Under the pieces are notes generated by a model. That model saw only the letters and a list, made by a program, of their open reading frames with translations. It had not been told where the DNA came from and ran no database searches. A program made the translations under genes and the position numbers. Below are positions 30,518-39,149 of a stretch of 64,000 bases of DNA, one piece after another. Each line of letters opens with the position of its first letter. Position 1 is the first letter of the stretch. Source of the DNA: Streptomyces sp. NBC_01429 (GTDB taxonomy: Bacteria > Actinomycetota > Actinomycetes > Streptomycetales > Streptomycetaceae); the NCBI RefSeq assembly GCF_036231945.1, contig NZ_CP109599.1, positions 6,723,501 to 6,787,500 on the forward strand, written 5' to 3'.

Positions 30518-31543
30518 GTGCCTGGTATGTCGGCAGGTCGGCCGGGGCTGCGGATGGGACCTGCGGAGCTGGTGCAGGCGGCGGCCATGGCGCGTCGCTT
30601 CTATCTGGAGGGCAAGTCCAAGATCCAGATCGCCGAGGAGTTCGGCGTCAGCCGCTTCAAGGTGGCGCGGGTCCTGGAGACGGCCCTGGAGCGCGATCTC
30701 GTACGGATCGAGATCCGGGTCCCCGCCGAACTCGACGCCGAGCGCTCCGACGCGCTGCGCGCCCGTTACGGCCTGCGCCACGCGGTGGTCGTCGAATCGC
30801 CCGCCGAGGGCGAGGACGAGTCGCCCGACCCGGAGAACCTCGGCGAGGTGGCCGCCGAACTCCTCGGCGAACTGGTGGTCGAGGGCGATGTGCTGGGCCT
30901 CGCCTGGGGCCGCTCCACCATCCACATGGCCGCCGCGCTCGACCGGCTGCCGCCCTGCACGGTCGTCCAGCTCACCGGCGTCTACGACGCGGGCACAGCG
31001 GAACGCGGTTCCGTCGAGGCGGTACGGCGTGCCGCCCAGGTCTCCGGCGGCGAGGCGCACCCCATCTACGCGCCGATGCTGCTTCCCGACCCGGCCACCG
31101 CCGCCGCGCTGCGCGGCCAGACCGGGATCGCGCGCGCCTTCGAGTACTTCGACAAGGTCACCGTCGCGGCCGTCTCCATCGGCTCCTGGGAGCCCGGCAT
31201 CTCCACGGTCCACGACATGCTCACCGACGAGGAGCGGACGCACTACTCCACGCTCGGCGTCGCCGCCGAGATGTCCGCGCACCTCTTCGACGCCGAGGGG
31301 CGGCTCGTCGGCCGCGATCTGGGCGAGCGGTGCATCACGGTCGAGGCCGACCGGCTGCGCCGTATCCCCGAGGTCGTGGCGATCGCGGGCGGGCTGCGCA
31401 AGGCCGAGGCGATCGGCGCCGTCCTGCGGTCGGGGCTGGTGACCAGTCTGGTCACGGACACCGCGGCGGCCGACTTCCTGCTGACGGAGTTCACCCCCGC
31501 GCCCAAGCCCGCCCTGGAGCGCGCGGACCCCGACGCCGCGTGA
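30518..31543 (+). CDS. SorC/DeoR-type sugar-binding transcriptional regulator
   Basis: 341 residues. An N-terminal helix-turn-helix (KIQIAEEFGVSRFKVARVLETAL) is followed by the SorC effector domain (GLAWGRSTIHMA, VAAVSIGSW). These regulators respond to sugar phosphates. Its position next to rpe suggests a pentose or related phosphate as effector. GTG 30518 is preferred because GAGGAG is 6 nt upstream; GTG 30494 is an alternative. Confidence 0.88.
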   Translation: MPGMSAGRPGLRMGPAELVQAAAMARRFYLEGKSKIQIAEEFGVSRFKVARVLETALERDLVRIEIRVPAELDAERSDALRARYGLRHAVVVESPAEGEDESPDPENLGEVAAELLGELVVEGDVLGLAWGRSTIHMAAALDRLPPCTVVQLTGVYDAGTAERGSVEAVRRAAQVSGGEAHPIYAPMLLPDPATAAALRGQTGIARAFEYFDKVTVAAVSIGSWEPGISTVHDMLTDEERTHYSTLGVAAEMSAHLFDAEGRLVGRDLGERCITVEADRLRRIPEVVAIAGGLRKAEAIGAVLRSGLVTSLVTDTAAADFLLTEFTPAPKPALERADPDAA

Positions 31544-31697
31544 CGGTCCGGTCCTGGCGGATCGTACGAGTCCACCCGCTCCGAGCTGGAGGTTTGCCCG
31601 GGGGCGGGTGCGGGGCCCCGCGTGGGACAATCGAGTACGTGCGTTTTCCCCGGCTCCACCGACCGGGGCAACTCCGATCGACTGGGATGTTCTGCAC

Positions 31698-33140
31698 GTG
31701 CGTTTCCTCAATGACCAGCAGCCGTCGTACGACCTGACGTACGACGACGTCTTCATGGTGCCGAGCCGGTCCGCCGTGGGCTCCCGCCAGGCGGTGGACC
31801 TCTCCGCCCAGGACGGCACCGGCACCACCATCCCCCTCGTCGTCGCGAACATGACCGCGATCGCCGGCCGCCGGATGGCCGAGACCGTCGCCCGGCGCGG
31901 CGGTCTCGTCGTCATCCCGCAGGACATCCCGATCGAGGTCGTCACCGACGTCATCTCCTGGGTCAAGACGCGCCACCTGGTGCTCGACACCCCGATCGTG
32001 CTGGCCCCCCTCCAGACCGTGGGGGACGCGCTGTCCCTGCTGCCCAAGCGGGCGCACGGCGCGGGCGTCGTGGTCGACGGCGAGAACCGGCCGGTCGGGA
32101 TCGTCACCGAGCACGACCTGAGCGGGGTCGACCGCTTCACCCAGCTCTCCGAGGTCATGTCGAAGGACCTGGTGCTGATCGCGGCGGACATGGACCCGGG
32201 CGAGGCGTTCCACACCCTCGACAACGCCAACCGCAAGCTCGCCCCCGCGGTCGACGCCGACGGCCGGCTGGTCGGCATCCTCACCCGTAAGGGCGCCCTG
32301 CGCGCCACCCTCTACACGCCCGCCACCGACGCCGCGGGCAAGCTGCGCGTCGCCGCCGCCGTCGGCGTCAACGGCGATGTCGCCGGCAAGGCGGCGCAGC
32401 TGCTCGACGCGGGCGTCGACACGCTCGTCGTCGACACGGCCCACGGCCACCAGGAGTCGATGATCGCCGCGGTCGGGGCGGTGCGCGCGCTCGACCCGAA
32501 GGTGCCGGTCGTCGCGGGCAACATCGTCTCCGCCCAGGGCGTCCGCGATCTGATCGAGGCCGGCGCGGACATCGTCAAGGTCGGGGTCGGCCCCGGCGCC
32601 ATGTGCACCACCCGCATGATGACCGGCGTGGGCCGGCCGCAGTTCTCCGCCGTCCTGGAGTGCGCCGCCGAGGCCCGCAAGCACGGCAAGCACGTCTGGG
32701 CCGACGGCGGCGTCCGTCACCCGCGCGATGTCGCCATGGCGCTCGCCGCGGGCGCCTCGAACGTCATGATCGGCTCCTGGTTCGCCGGTACGTACGAGTC
32801 CCCGGGCGACCTCCAGCAGTCCTCCGACGGCCGGCTCTACAAGGAGTCCTTCGGCATGGCCTCGGCCCGCGCCGTCCGCAACCGTACGAGCGAGGAGTCC
32901 GCCTACGACCGGGCGCGCAAGGCGCTGTTCGAGGAGGGCATCTCCACCTCGCGGATGTTCCTCGACCCGGCCCGCCCCGGCGTCGAGGACCTGATCGACT
33001 CGATCATCGCGGGCGTGCGCTCCTCCTGCACCTACGCGGGCGCCAACTCCGTCGAGGAGTTCACCGAGAAGGCCGTCGTCGGCGTCCAGAGCGCCGCCGG
33101 ATACGCCGAGGGCAAGCCGCTGCACGCCAGTTGGAGCTAG
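31698..33140 (+). CDS. guaB1: GuaB1-type IMPDH/GMP reductase family protein
   Basis: 480 residues in a TIM barrel interrupted by a CBS pair (about 100-205). The catalytic loop is GPGAMCTTRMMTGVGRPQ with Cys303. IMP dehydrogenases usually read CTTRVVAGVG, while GMP reductases read T-G-V-G, as here. Mycobacterial GuaB1 of this type is reported as a CBS-containing GMP reductase, so NADPH-dependent GMP to IMP conversion is likelier than IMP oxidation. GTG 31698 is the start; the family N-terminus VRFLNDQQPS follows. Confidence 0.85.
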   Translation: MRFLNDQQPSYDLTYDDVFMVPSRSAVGSRQAVDLSAQDGTGTTIPLVVANMTAIAGRRMAETVARRGGLVVIPQDIPIEVVTDVISWVKTRHLVLDTPIVLAPLQTVGDALSLLPKRAHGAGVVVDGENRPVGIVTEHDLSGVDRFTQLSEVMSKDLVLIAADMDPGEAFHTLDNANRKLAPAVDADGRLVGILTRKGALRATLYTPATDAAGKLRVAAAVGVNGDVAGKAAQLLDAGVDTLVVDTAHGHQESMIAAVGAVRALDPKVPVVAGNIVSAQGVRDLIEAGADIVKVGVGPGAMCTTRMMTGVGRPQFSAVLECAAEARKHGKHVWADGGVRHPRDVAMALAAGASNVMIGSWFAGTYESPGDLQQSSDGRLYKESFGMASARAVRNRTSEESAYDRARKALFEEGISTSRMFLDPARPGVEDLIDSIIAGVRSSCTYAGANSVEEFTEKAVVGVQSAAGYAEGKPLHASWS

Positions 33141-33182
33141 GGGCTTTCGTTTGGATCCGGCCTGATCCAAAAGAAAGCCCCT
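33139..33182 (+). terminator. Hairpin overlapping the guaB1 stop codon
   Basis: The 19-nt arms AGGGGCTTTCGTTTGGATC and GATCCAAAAGAAAGCCCCT pair with one mismatch around CGGCCT. The left arm begins inside the TAG stop. Confidence 0.85.
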
Positions 33183-33345
33183 GGATCCGCCGCGTACCGG
33201 ACCGGGCCCTCGCGTCACGCGGCGGCCCGGTCCGGCATATACCGATCCCCGCTGAACGGGCATGAGCGCGCCGGGACGGGGTACACGCGCCCTGCGCCGC
33301 CAACGGCGCACCGGCAGGCGGAGCAGCGGAGCAGGGGAGGCCGAA

Positions 33346-34221
33346 GTGTCCACGGCGAATACGGTCACGACCGGACGCACGGGGTACGGAAGCCGCCCGG
33401 GGGCCGAGGCGGCCGACCTGAGGCTTCCCCACGTCCCCTGCCCGGCCGAAGTGGCACCCCGGGACGCCCGGGAGCTGTCGAAACTCTTCTTCGCCCGGCT
33501 GACCCGGCTGGAGGAGGGCACGCGCGAGCACAGCTACGTGCGCAACACCCTGATCGAGCTGAACCTCGCGCTCGTGCGCTACGCCGCCACCCGCTTCCGG
33601 CACCGCGCCGACCAGATGGACGACATCGTCCAGGTCGGCACCATCGGCCTGATCAAGGCGATCGACCGCTTCGAACTCAGCCGGGAGGTGGAGTTCGCGA
33701 CCTTCGCCGTCCCGTACGTCGTCGGGGAGATCAAGCGGTTCTTCCGGGACACCAGCTGGGCCGTGCACGTGCCCCGCAGGCTCCAGGAGCTCCGCCTCGA
33801 CCTGGCCAAGGCCACCGACGAGCTGTCCCAGCGCCTCGACCGCGCGCCCACCACCGCCCAGCTCGCGCACCACCTCGGGCTGGACGAGGAGGAGATCATC
33901 GAGGGCATCGTCGCGAGCAACGGCTACACGGCGGGATCGATCGACATCCCCGCCGACGACACGTCGGACTCGCCGCCCCCGCTCGCCGACCGGCTGGGCG
34001 CGCCCGACGCGGCGCTGGAGGCGGTCGAGGACGTCCAGTCGCTGAAGCCGCTCCTCGCGGCGCTGAGCGACAGGGAGCGGCGCATCGTGCGGATGCGGTT
34101 CGGCGACGAGATGACGCAGGCCGAGATCGGAGCCGAACTCGGCGTCTCCCAGATGCAGGTGTCGCGCCTGCTGAGCCGCATCACCGGCCAGCTGCGGGCG
34201 GGCCTGCTGGCCGCCGCGTAG
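33346..34221 (+). CDS. SigB/SigF-family alternative sigma factor
   Basis: 291 residues with regions 2 (DDIVQVGTIGLIKAIDRFE), 3 and 4 (region 4.2 MTQAEIGAELGVSQMQVSRLLSRI) in stress/sporulation sigma order. It is typical in length for the streptomycete SigB/F/H group. GTG 33346 is preferred over ATG 33262 because a GGGGAGG site precedes it. There is no RsbW-like anti-sigma or anti-anti-sigma gene next to it, so its partners must be elsewhere. The next gene is an unrelated Lrp regulator. Confidence 0.9.
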   Translation: MSTANTVTTGRTGYGSRPGAEAADLRLPHVPCPAEVAPRDARELSKLFFARLTRLEEGTREHSYVRNTLIELNLALVRYAATRFRHRADQMDDIVQVGTIGLIKAIDRFELSREVEFATFAVPYVVGEIKRFFRDTSWAVHVPRRLQELRLDLAKATDELSQRLDRAPTTAQLAHHLGLDEEEIIEGIVASNGYTAGSIDIPADDTSDSPPPLADRLGAPDAALEAVEDVQSLKPLLAALSDRERRIVRMRFGDEMTQAEIGAELGVSQMQVSRLLSRITGQLRAGLLAAA

Positions 34222-34330
34222 CCGGGACGCGGCGGCGGCCGGGCGCGTGGTCTACTTCGGATGACGGCAGCACGGGCCCCCGGCCCGCGCCGTCCCCGAC
34301 CGGTCACCGCGCAGAAAAGAACCACCAGCC

Positions 34331-34786
34331 GTGCGACTCAACGATCTCGACGAACGCATCGTCCACGCCCTCGCCGAGGACGCCCGCCGCACCTACGCCG
34401 ACATCGGCTCCCGTATCGGCCTGTCCGCGCCCGCCGTGAAGCGGCGCGTCGACCGGCTGCGCGCGGCGGGGGCGATCACCGGCTTCACCGTACGGGTCGA
34501 TCCGGCGGCGCTGGGCTGGCGGACCGAGGGGTTCATCGAGATCCACTGCGGCCGCAACACCTCGCCCGAGGTCATCCACCGGAGCCTCGAACGGATGCCG
34601 GAGGTGGTGGCGGCCTCCACCGTCACCGGGGAAGCGGACGCGATCGCGCAGGTCTTCGCCGCCGACATGCGCCACTTCGAGCAGGTGCTCGAACGCATCG
34701 CGGGCGAGCCGTATGTGGAGCGCACCAAGTCGGTGCTCGTCCTCTCCCCGCTGCTGCGCCGCTCCTCCCCGGGCGCCCCGCGTTGA
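34331..34786 (+). CDS. Lrp/AsnC-family transcriptional regulator
   Basis: 151 residues. The HTH is at LNDLDERIVHALAEDARR...IGLSAPAVKRRVDRL, followed by a RAM-like ligand domain. Members respond to amino acids and control their metabolism or export. It starts at GTG 34331 and converges on the SnoaL-like gene. The target is not evident. Confidence 0.88.
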   Translation: MRLNDLDERIVHALAEDARRTYADIGSRIGLSAPAVKRRVDRLRAAGAITGFTVRVDPAALGWRTEGFIEIHCGRNTSPEVIHRSLERMPEVVAASTVTGEADAIAQVFAADMRHFEQVLERIAGEPYVERTKSVLVLSPLLRRSSPGAPR

Positions 34787-34811
34787 CCACGCGGGGCACG
34801 GCCCCGGGCGG

Positions 34812-35285
34812 CTACTCGAACGCCCGCGCAGGGTCCTCGCCCCGGGTCCACAGCACCCCGAGCCTCTGCCGGGTCAGCAGCCACCCCTCGGGGCCCCTGC
34901 GGAACTCCCAGTCGTAGGGGCCTCCCATCGAGTACGGCGCGGACGTCCCGCCGGGTCCGGTGACGGCGACGAACCACATGTAGCCGACGCCGGTCGCCCG
35001 GTCGCCCGCCACGTCGAACGCCATGTTCAGGATGTGGTGCTGCATGCCCGGGTACGGGGATTCCGCCGCGACCACCCGGTCCCGTACCGCCGCCCTCCCG
35101 CGGATCTCCTCCCAGGGCCCGAACTCCAGCACGGCGTCCGGCGCCCAGCACTCGATCCAGGTGTCCCAGTCCTTGCGGTCCAGCGCCCTCCAGCCGTGGA
35201 TCATGAGCGCGCGCAGGGCCTCCTTGTCCTCCAGGTCGCGCAGGCGTCGCGTCAGTCGCTCGTACTCGTCGGTGGTGACGGTCAT
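34812..35285 (-). CDS. SnoaL-like (NTF2-fold) protein
   Basis: 157 residues with the NTF2-like fold (DRKDWDTWIECWAPDAVLEFG, GMQHHILNMAFDV). SnoaL-type proteins are small cyclases, isomerases, dehydratases or accessory subunits. The twin His in GMQHH is placed as a catalytic pair in related dehydratases. It starts at ATG 35285 and is divergent from the XRE regulator, which probably controls it. No substrate can be inferred. Confidence 0.82.
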   Translation of the reverse strand: MTVTTDEYERLTRRLRDLEDKEALRALMIHGWRALDRKDWDTWIECWAPDAVLEFGPWEEIRGRAAVRDRVVAAESPYPGMQHHILNMAFDVAGDRATGVGYMWFVAVTGPGGTSAPYSMGGPYDWEFRRGPEGWLLTRQRLGVLWTRGEDPARAFE

Positions 35286-35354
35286 GTCGGCCCGGTCCTT
35301 CCGTCGGTGTCCGACGAAGTCTGGGCGGGCCGGGAGGGCGCGGCCACGACGGGC

Positions 35355-35373
35355 TGTGCCCGGGCATGGCACA
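35355..35373. promoter_or_regulatory. TGTGCC-N7-GGCACA inverted repeat, candidate XRE operator
   Basis: Perfect 6-bp arms flank a 7-bp spacer in the 126-bp divergent gap between the SnoaL-like gene and the XRE regulator, where such regulators usually bind. Confidence 0.45.
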
Positions 35374-35399
35374 CCCAGGCACGGCCGGGCGGCAGCGCC

Positions 35400-35405
35400 T
35401 AGCCT
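35400..35405 (+). promoter_or_regulatory. -10 hexamer TAGCCT, leaderless XRE promoter
   Basis: Six bases separate TAGCCT from the ATG at 35412, so the transcript would begin at the start codon. No ribosome-binding site is present. Confidence 0.5.
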
Positions 35406-35411
35406 GGCCGG

Positions 35412-36251
35412 ATGACCGGTAACGACCTCGGGGACTTCCTGCGCGCCCACCGCGCGCGTCTGCTGCCCGGCGAGGTGGGACTGGTGTCCTACGGGCACCG
35501 GCGCGTGGCGGGCCTGCGGCGGGAGGAGGTGGCCGTCCTGGCCGGGATGAACGCCGACTACTACGCCCGCCTGGAACAGGGGCGCGAGTCCAGCCCCTCT
35601 GCGCAGGTCCTCGACGCGATCAGCGCCGCACTGCGCATGGACGACGAGGCCCGCGACCACCTGTACCGGCTGGCGGACGCCGTGCCCGCCGGCCTGCGGG
35701 CGCACCCCCGGGAGACCGTCGGCCCGACGCTGCGCCTGCTGCTGGACGGCTACCGGCACACCCCGGCGTTCGTCCTCAACCCGGCCCTGGACCTCCTGGC
35801 GGCCAATCCGGCGGCCGACGCGCTGTTCTCCCCGTTCGACAGCGCGGACAACCTCGCCCGGATGATCTTCCTGGACCCGGCGGGCCGGCGCTTCTACGCA
35901 CAGTGGCACCGGGCCGCCGAGGCCGCGGTGGCCAATCTGCGCCAGAGCACCGGCCTCGTCCCGCACTACCCCCGCCTGCGGGAGGTCGTCAGGACGCTTG
36001 CCGCGGCGAGTGAGGAGTTCGCCGTCCTCTGGGCGGCGCAGACCGTCCAAGGGAAGAGCCACGACGACGCCAAGGAACTCGTCCACCCCGAGGTCGGGCC
36101 GCTGTCGCTGACCTACGAGACCTTCGACGTACGGGGAGCGCGCGGCCAGCAACTGGTGATCTACCACGCGCGGCCGGCGAGCCCCACCGCCCAGGCCCTC
36201 ACCCTGCTGGGCACCCTCGACGCCACCCGCCGCAGCGTCCCCCGGCAATGA
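35412..36251 (+). CDS. XRE-family regulator with MmyB-like ligand domain
   Basis: 279 residues. The N-terminal HTH (RRVAGLRREEVAVLAGMNADYYARLEQG) is followed by the MmyB-type C-terminal domain (PAFVLNPALDLLAANPAADALFSPF) that binds a fatty-acid-like ligand in known relatives. This class typically represses the divergent gene. Here that is the SnoaL-like gene; the nitrilase/monooxygenase genes downstream on the same strand may also be targets. Confidence 0.9.
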   Translation: MTGNDLGDFLRAHRARLLPGEVGLVSYGHRRVAGLRREEVAVLAGMNADYYARLEQGRESSPSAQVLDAISAALRMDDEARDHLYRLADAVPAGLRAHPRETVGPTLRLLLDGYRHTPAFVLNPALDLLAANPAADALFSPFDSADNLARMIFLDPAGRRFYAQWHRAAEAAVANLRQSTGLVPHYPRLREVVRTLAAASEEFAVLWAAQTVQGKSHDDAKELVHPEVGPLSLTYETFDVRGARGQQLVIYHARPASPTAQALTLLGTLDATRRSVPRQ

Positions 36252-36311
36252 ATCGCCGCAGGGCGGGGTGAAGACGCAACGGATCGATGCCCGATGCGCA
36301 ACAGGCGTGCC

Positions 36312-36342
36312 TTGTCGGCTGAGCGGGCCGGACCGTACGGTC
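36312..36342 (+). promoter_or_regulatory. Promoter with 12-bp palindrome before the nitrilase gene
   Basis: TTGTCG (36312-36317) and TACGGT (36336-36341) are 18 bp apart. GACCGTACGGTC at 36331-36342 is a perfect palindrome covering the -10 region, where a repressor would block initiation. The binding protein is unknown. Confidence 0.5.
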
Positions 36343-36408
36343 AGTGCATTGCCCCCCAGCCCGTCCCGGTGGCCCCGGCCGCCCCCTTCGTCACGCCCGA
36401 GGTCAGCC

Positions 36409-37206
36409 ATGCCGCCCCTGCGCACCGCCCTGCTCCAGAGTTCCGGCCGCCCCGGTTCGGTGGCCGCGAATCTGGAGGTTCTGGAGGCGGCGGCCGAGCG
36501 CGCCTCGGCGGCCGGGGCCGGGCTGCTGGTGTGCCCCGAGATGTTCCTGACCGGGTACGCCATCGCCGACGCGGTCCCCCGGCTGGCCGAGCCGGCCGAC
36601 GGCCCGGGGGCCGGGGCCGTCGCCGCGATCGCGGTACGGCACGGACTCGGGGTGCTCTACGGCTACCCCGAGCGGGCCGGAGAGCTGATCTTCAACGCCG
36701 CGCAGCTGATCGGACCCGACGGGGAGCGGCTCGCGAACTACCGCAAGACCCATCTCTTCGGCTGTTTCGAGCGCGCGTGGTTCACCCCGGGGGAGCACGC
36801 CGTCGTCCAGGCCGAACTGGCGGGGCTGCGGCTGGGGATCATGATCTGCTACGACGTGGAGTTCCCGGAGAACGTACGGGCCCACGCCCTCGCCGGCACC
36901 GATCTGCTGCTCGTGCCCACCGCGCAGATGCACCCCTTCCAGTTCGTCGCCGAATCCGTGGTGCCGGTCCGGGCGTTCGAGAACCAGATGTACGTGGCGT
37001 ATGTGAACAGGACCGGCCCGGAAGGCGAGTTCGAGTTCGTCGGGCTGAGCTGTCTGGCCGCGCCCGACGGCGCGACCCGGGTGCGCGCTGGGCGCGGGGA
37101 GGAACTGGTCATCGGTGAGGTCGACCCGGCGCTGCTGAGCGCCTCGCGCGCGGCCAACCCGTACCTCCAGGACCGCCGCCCCGGGCTGTACGGCTCCCTC
37201 GTCTGA
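36409..37206 (+). CDS. Nitrilase-superfamily amidohydrolase
   Basis: 265 residues with the complete Glu-Lys-Cys triad: E44 (CPEMFLTG), K113 (YRKTHLF) and C147 (ICYDVEFPE). Members hydrolyse amides or nitriles. It sits 36 bp before a tryptophan-2-monooxygenase-like gene, so the likely substrate is the amide made by that enzyme, for example indole-3-acetamide or phenylacetamide. That substrate is an inference. ATG 36409 is the best start. Confidence 0.88.
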   Translation: MPPLRTALLQSSGRPGSVAANLEVLEAAAERASAAGAGLLVCPEMFLTGYAIADAVPRLAEPADGPGAGAVAAIAVRHGLGVLYGYPERAGELIFNAAQLIGPDGERLANYRKTHLFGCFERAWFTPGEHAVVQAELAGLRLGIMICYDVEFPENVRAHALAGTDLLLVPTAQMHPFQFVAESVVPVRAFENQMYVAYVNRTGPEGEFEFVGLSCLAAPDGATRVRAGRGEELVIGEVDPALLSASRAANPYLQDRRPGLYGSLV

Positions 37207-37242
37207 CCCCGCACTGTTCTTCCCGCAAGGAGTCCGCACCCC

Positions 37243-38967
37243 ATGACGTCCACATCGCCCGCCTCCGGCCACCGCCCCCGGCCGGAGGCCGGCCCCGGCG
37301 AGCTGCCGCCCATCACCATGGTCGGCCCCGACTTCCCCTACCCGTACGACGACTTCCTCGCCCACCCCGCCGGGCTCGGCCAGATCCCCGCGACCGAGCA
37401 CGGCGCCGAGGTCGCCGTCATCGGCGGCGGGCTCTCCGGGATGATCACCGCGTACGAGCTGATGAAGATGGGCCTCAAGCCGGTGGTGTACGAGGCGGAC
37501 CGGATCGGCGGCCGGCTCCGTACGGTCGGCTTCGACGGGTGCGATCCCGAACTGACCGCCGAGATGGGCGCGATGCGCTTCCCGCCCTCCTCCACCGCCC
37601 TCCAGCACTACATCGATCTGGTGGGTCTGCGCACCCGGCCGTTCCCCAACCCGCTGGCCCCGGACACGCCGTCGACCGTCATCGACCTGAAGGGCACCTC
37701 CCACTACGCCAGGACCGCCGACGACCTGCCGCAGGTCTTCCGCGATGTCATGGACGCCTGGAACACCTGTCTCGAAGAGGGCGCCGACTTCTCCGACATG
37801 AACCGGGCGCTGCGCGAGCGCGACGTCCCGCGCGTCCGGGAGATCTGGGCGCGGCTGGTCGAGAAGCTCGACGACCAGACCTTCTACGGCTTCCTCTGCG
37901 ACTCGCCCGCCTTCGCGTCCTTCCGCCACCGGGAGATCTTCGGCCAGGTCGGCTTCGGCACCGGCGGCTGGGACACCGACTTCCCGCACTCCATCCTGGA
38001 GATCCTGCGGGTGGTCTACACGGAGGCCGACGACCACCACCGCTCCATCGTCGGCGGCAGCGGACAGCTTCCGCTGCGGCTGTGGGAGCGCGAGCCGGGC
38101 AAGATCACCCACTGGCCCGCCGGTACCTCGCTCTCCTCACTGCACGGCGGCGCTCCCCGGCCCGCCGTCACCCGGCTGCACCGCACCGCCGGCGACCGGA
38201 TCACCGTCACCGACGCCTCGGGCGCCATCCGCACCTACCGCGCGGCGGTCTTCACCGCGCAGTCCTGGCTGCTGCTCTCCCGGATCGCCTGTGACGACAC
38301 GCTCTTCCCGATCGACCACTGGACGGCGATGGAGCGCACCCACTACATGGAGTCGTCCAAGCTGTTCGTCCCCGTCGACCGGCCGTTCTGGCTGGACGAG
38401 TCCGTGGACGACCGGGGTGAGCCGACGGGACGCGACGTCATGTCGATGACGCTCACCGACCGGATGACGCGCGGCACCTACCTGCTGGACAACGGCCCCG
38501 GCCGGCCCGCCGTCATCTGTCTCTCGTACACCTGGTGCGACGACAGCCTCAAATGGCTTCCGCTCTCCGCCGAGGAGCGGATGGAGGTCATGCTGAACTC
38601 GCTGGGCGAGATCTATCCGAAGGTCGACATCCGCCGCCATGTCATCGGCAGCCCGGTGACCGTTTCCTGGGAGAACGAGCCCTGGTTCATGGGCGCCTTC
38701 AAGGCGAACCTGCCCGGCCACTACCGCTATCAGCGGCGCCTGTTCACCCACTTCATGCAGGACCGGCTGCCCGCCGACAAGCGCGGGATCTTCCTCGCCG
38801 GGGACGACATCTCGTGGACGGCGGGCTGGGCCGAGGGCGCCGTGCAGACCGCGCTCAACGCGGTGTGGGGCGTGATGCGCCACTTCGGCGGCGCCACCGA
38901 CCCCACCAACCCGGGGCCCGGCGATCTGTTCGACGCGCTCGCGCCGGTCGAACTCCCCGAGGACTGA
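37243..38967 (+). CDS. Flavin amino-acid monooxygenase, tryptophan 2-monooxygenase-like
   Basis: 574 residues. An N-terminal FAD-binding motif VAVIGGGLSGMITAYELM (57-74) with E84 and GGRLRT (89-94), plus the EMGAMRFPP block (107-115), mark the amine oxidase/Trp and Phe 2-monooxygenase group. A second FAD-contact stretch near the C-terminus reads FLAGDDISWTAGWAEGA. Such enzymes oxidatively decarboxylate Trp or Phe to the acetamide. With the hydrolase upstream this would give the free arylacetic acid. An L-amino-acid oxidase function is the main alternative. Confidence 0.82.
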   Translation: MTSTSPASGHRPRPEAGPGELPPITMVGPDFPYPYDDFLAHPAGLGQIPATEHGAEVAVIGGGLSGMITAYELMKMGLKPVVYEADRIGGRLRTVGFDGCDPELTAEMGAMRFPPSSTALQHYIDLVGLRTRPFPNPLAPDTPSTVIDLKGTSHYARTADDLPQVFRDVMDAWNTCLEEGADFSDMNRALRERDVPRVREIWARLVEKLDDQTFYGFLCDSPAFASFRHREIFGQVGFGTGGWDTDFPHSILEILRVVYTEADDHHRSIVGGSGQLPLRLWEREPGKITHWPAGTSLSSLHGGAPRPAVTRLHRTAGDRITVTDASGAIRTYRAAVFTAQSWLLLSRIACDDTLFPIDHWTAMERTHYMESSKLFVPVDRPFWLDESVDDRGEPTGRDVMSMTLTDRMTRGTYLLDNGPGRPAVICLSYTWCDDSLKWLPLSAEERMEVMLNSLGEIYPKVDIRRHVIGSPVTVSWENEPWFMGAFKANLPGHYRYQRRLFTHFMQDRLPADKRGIFLAGDDISWTAGWAEGAVQTALNAVWGVMRHFGGATDPTNPGPGDLFDALAPVELPED

Positions 38968-39149
38968 GACGCCGCCCGGTGGATCGGGTGCCGGTACGCC
39001 AGATGTCTACGGCGGTCGGCGCTCGTGGTGGAACCCGGCCCTTCGGACGGGCCGCCGGTACGGTTCCGGGCCCCTCGGGCGGATCGCCGGCCGTAGGCTC
39101 GCGCGGGTGCCGCCCCGTCGGGGCGCGGTGTGCGAGGGGGGAAGCCGGC

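Noticed and set aside
30146..32308. 720-residue minus-strand frame opposite the SorC regulator and guaB1
   Set aside because: It runs antisense to three clear genes and has no recognisable domains.
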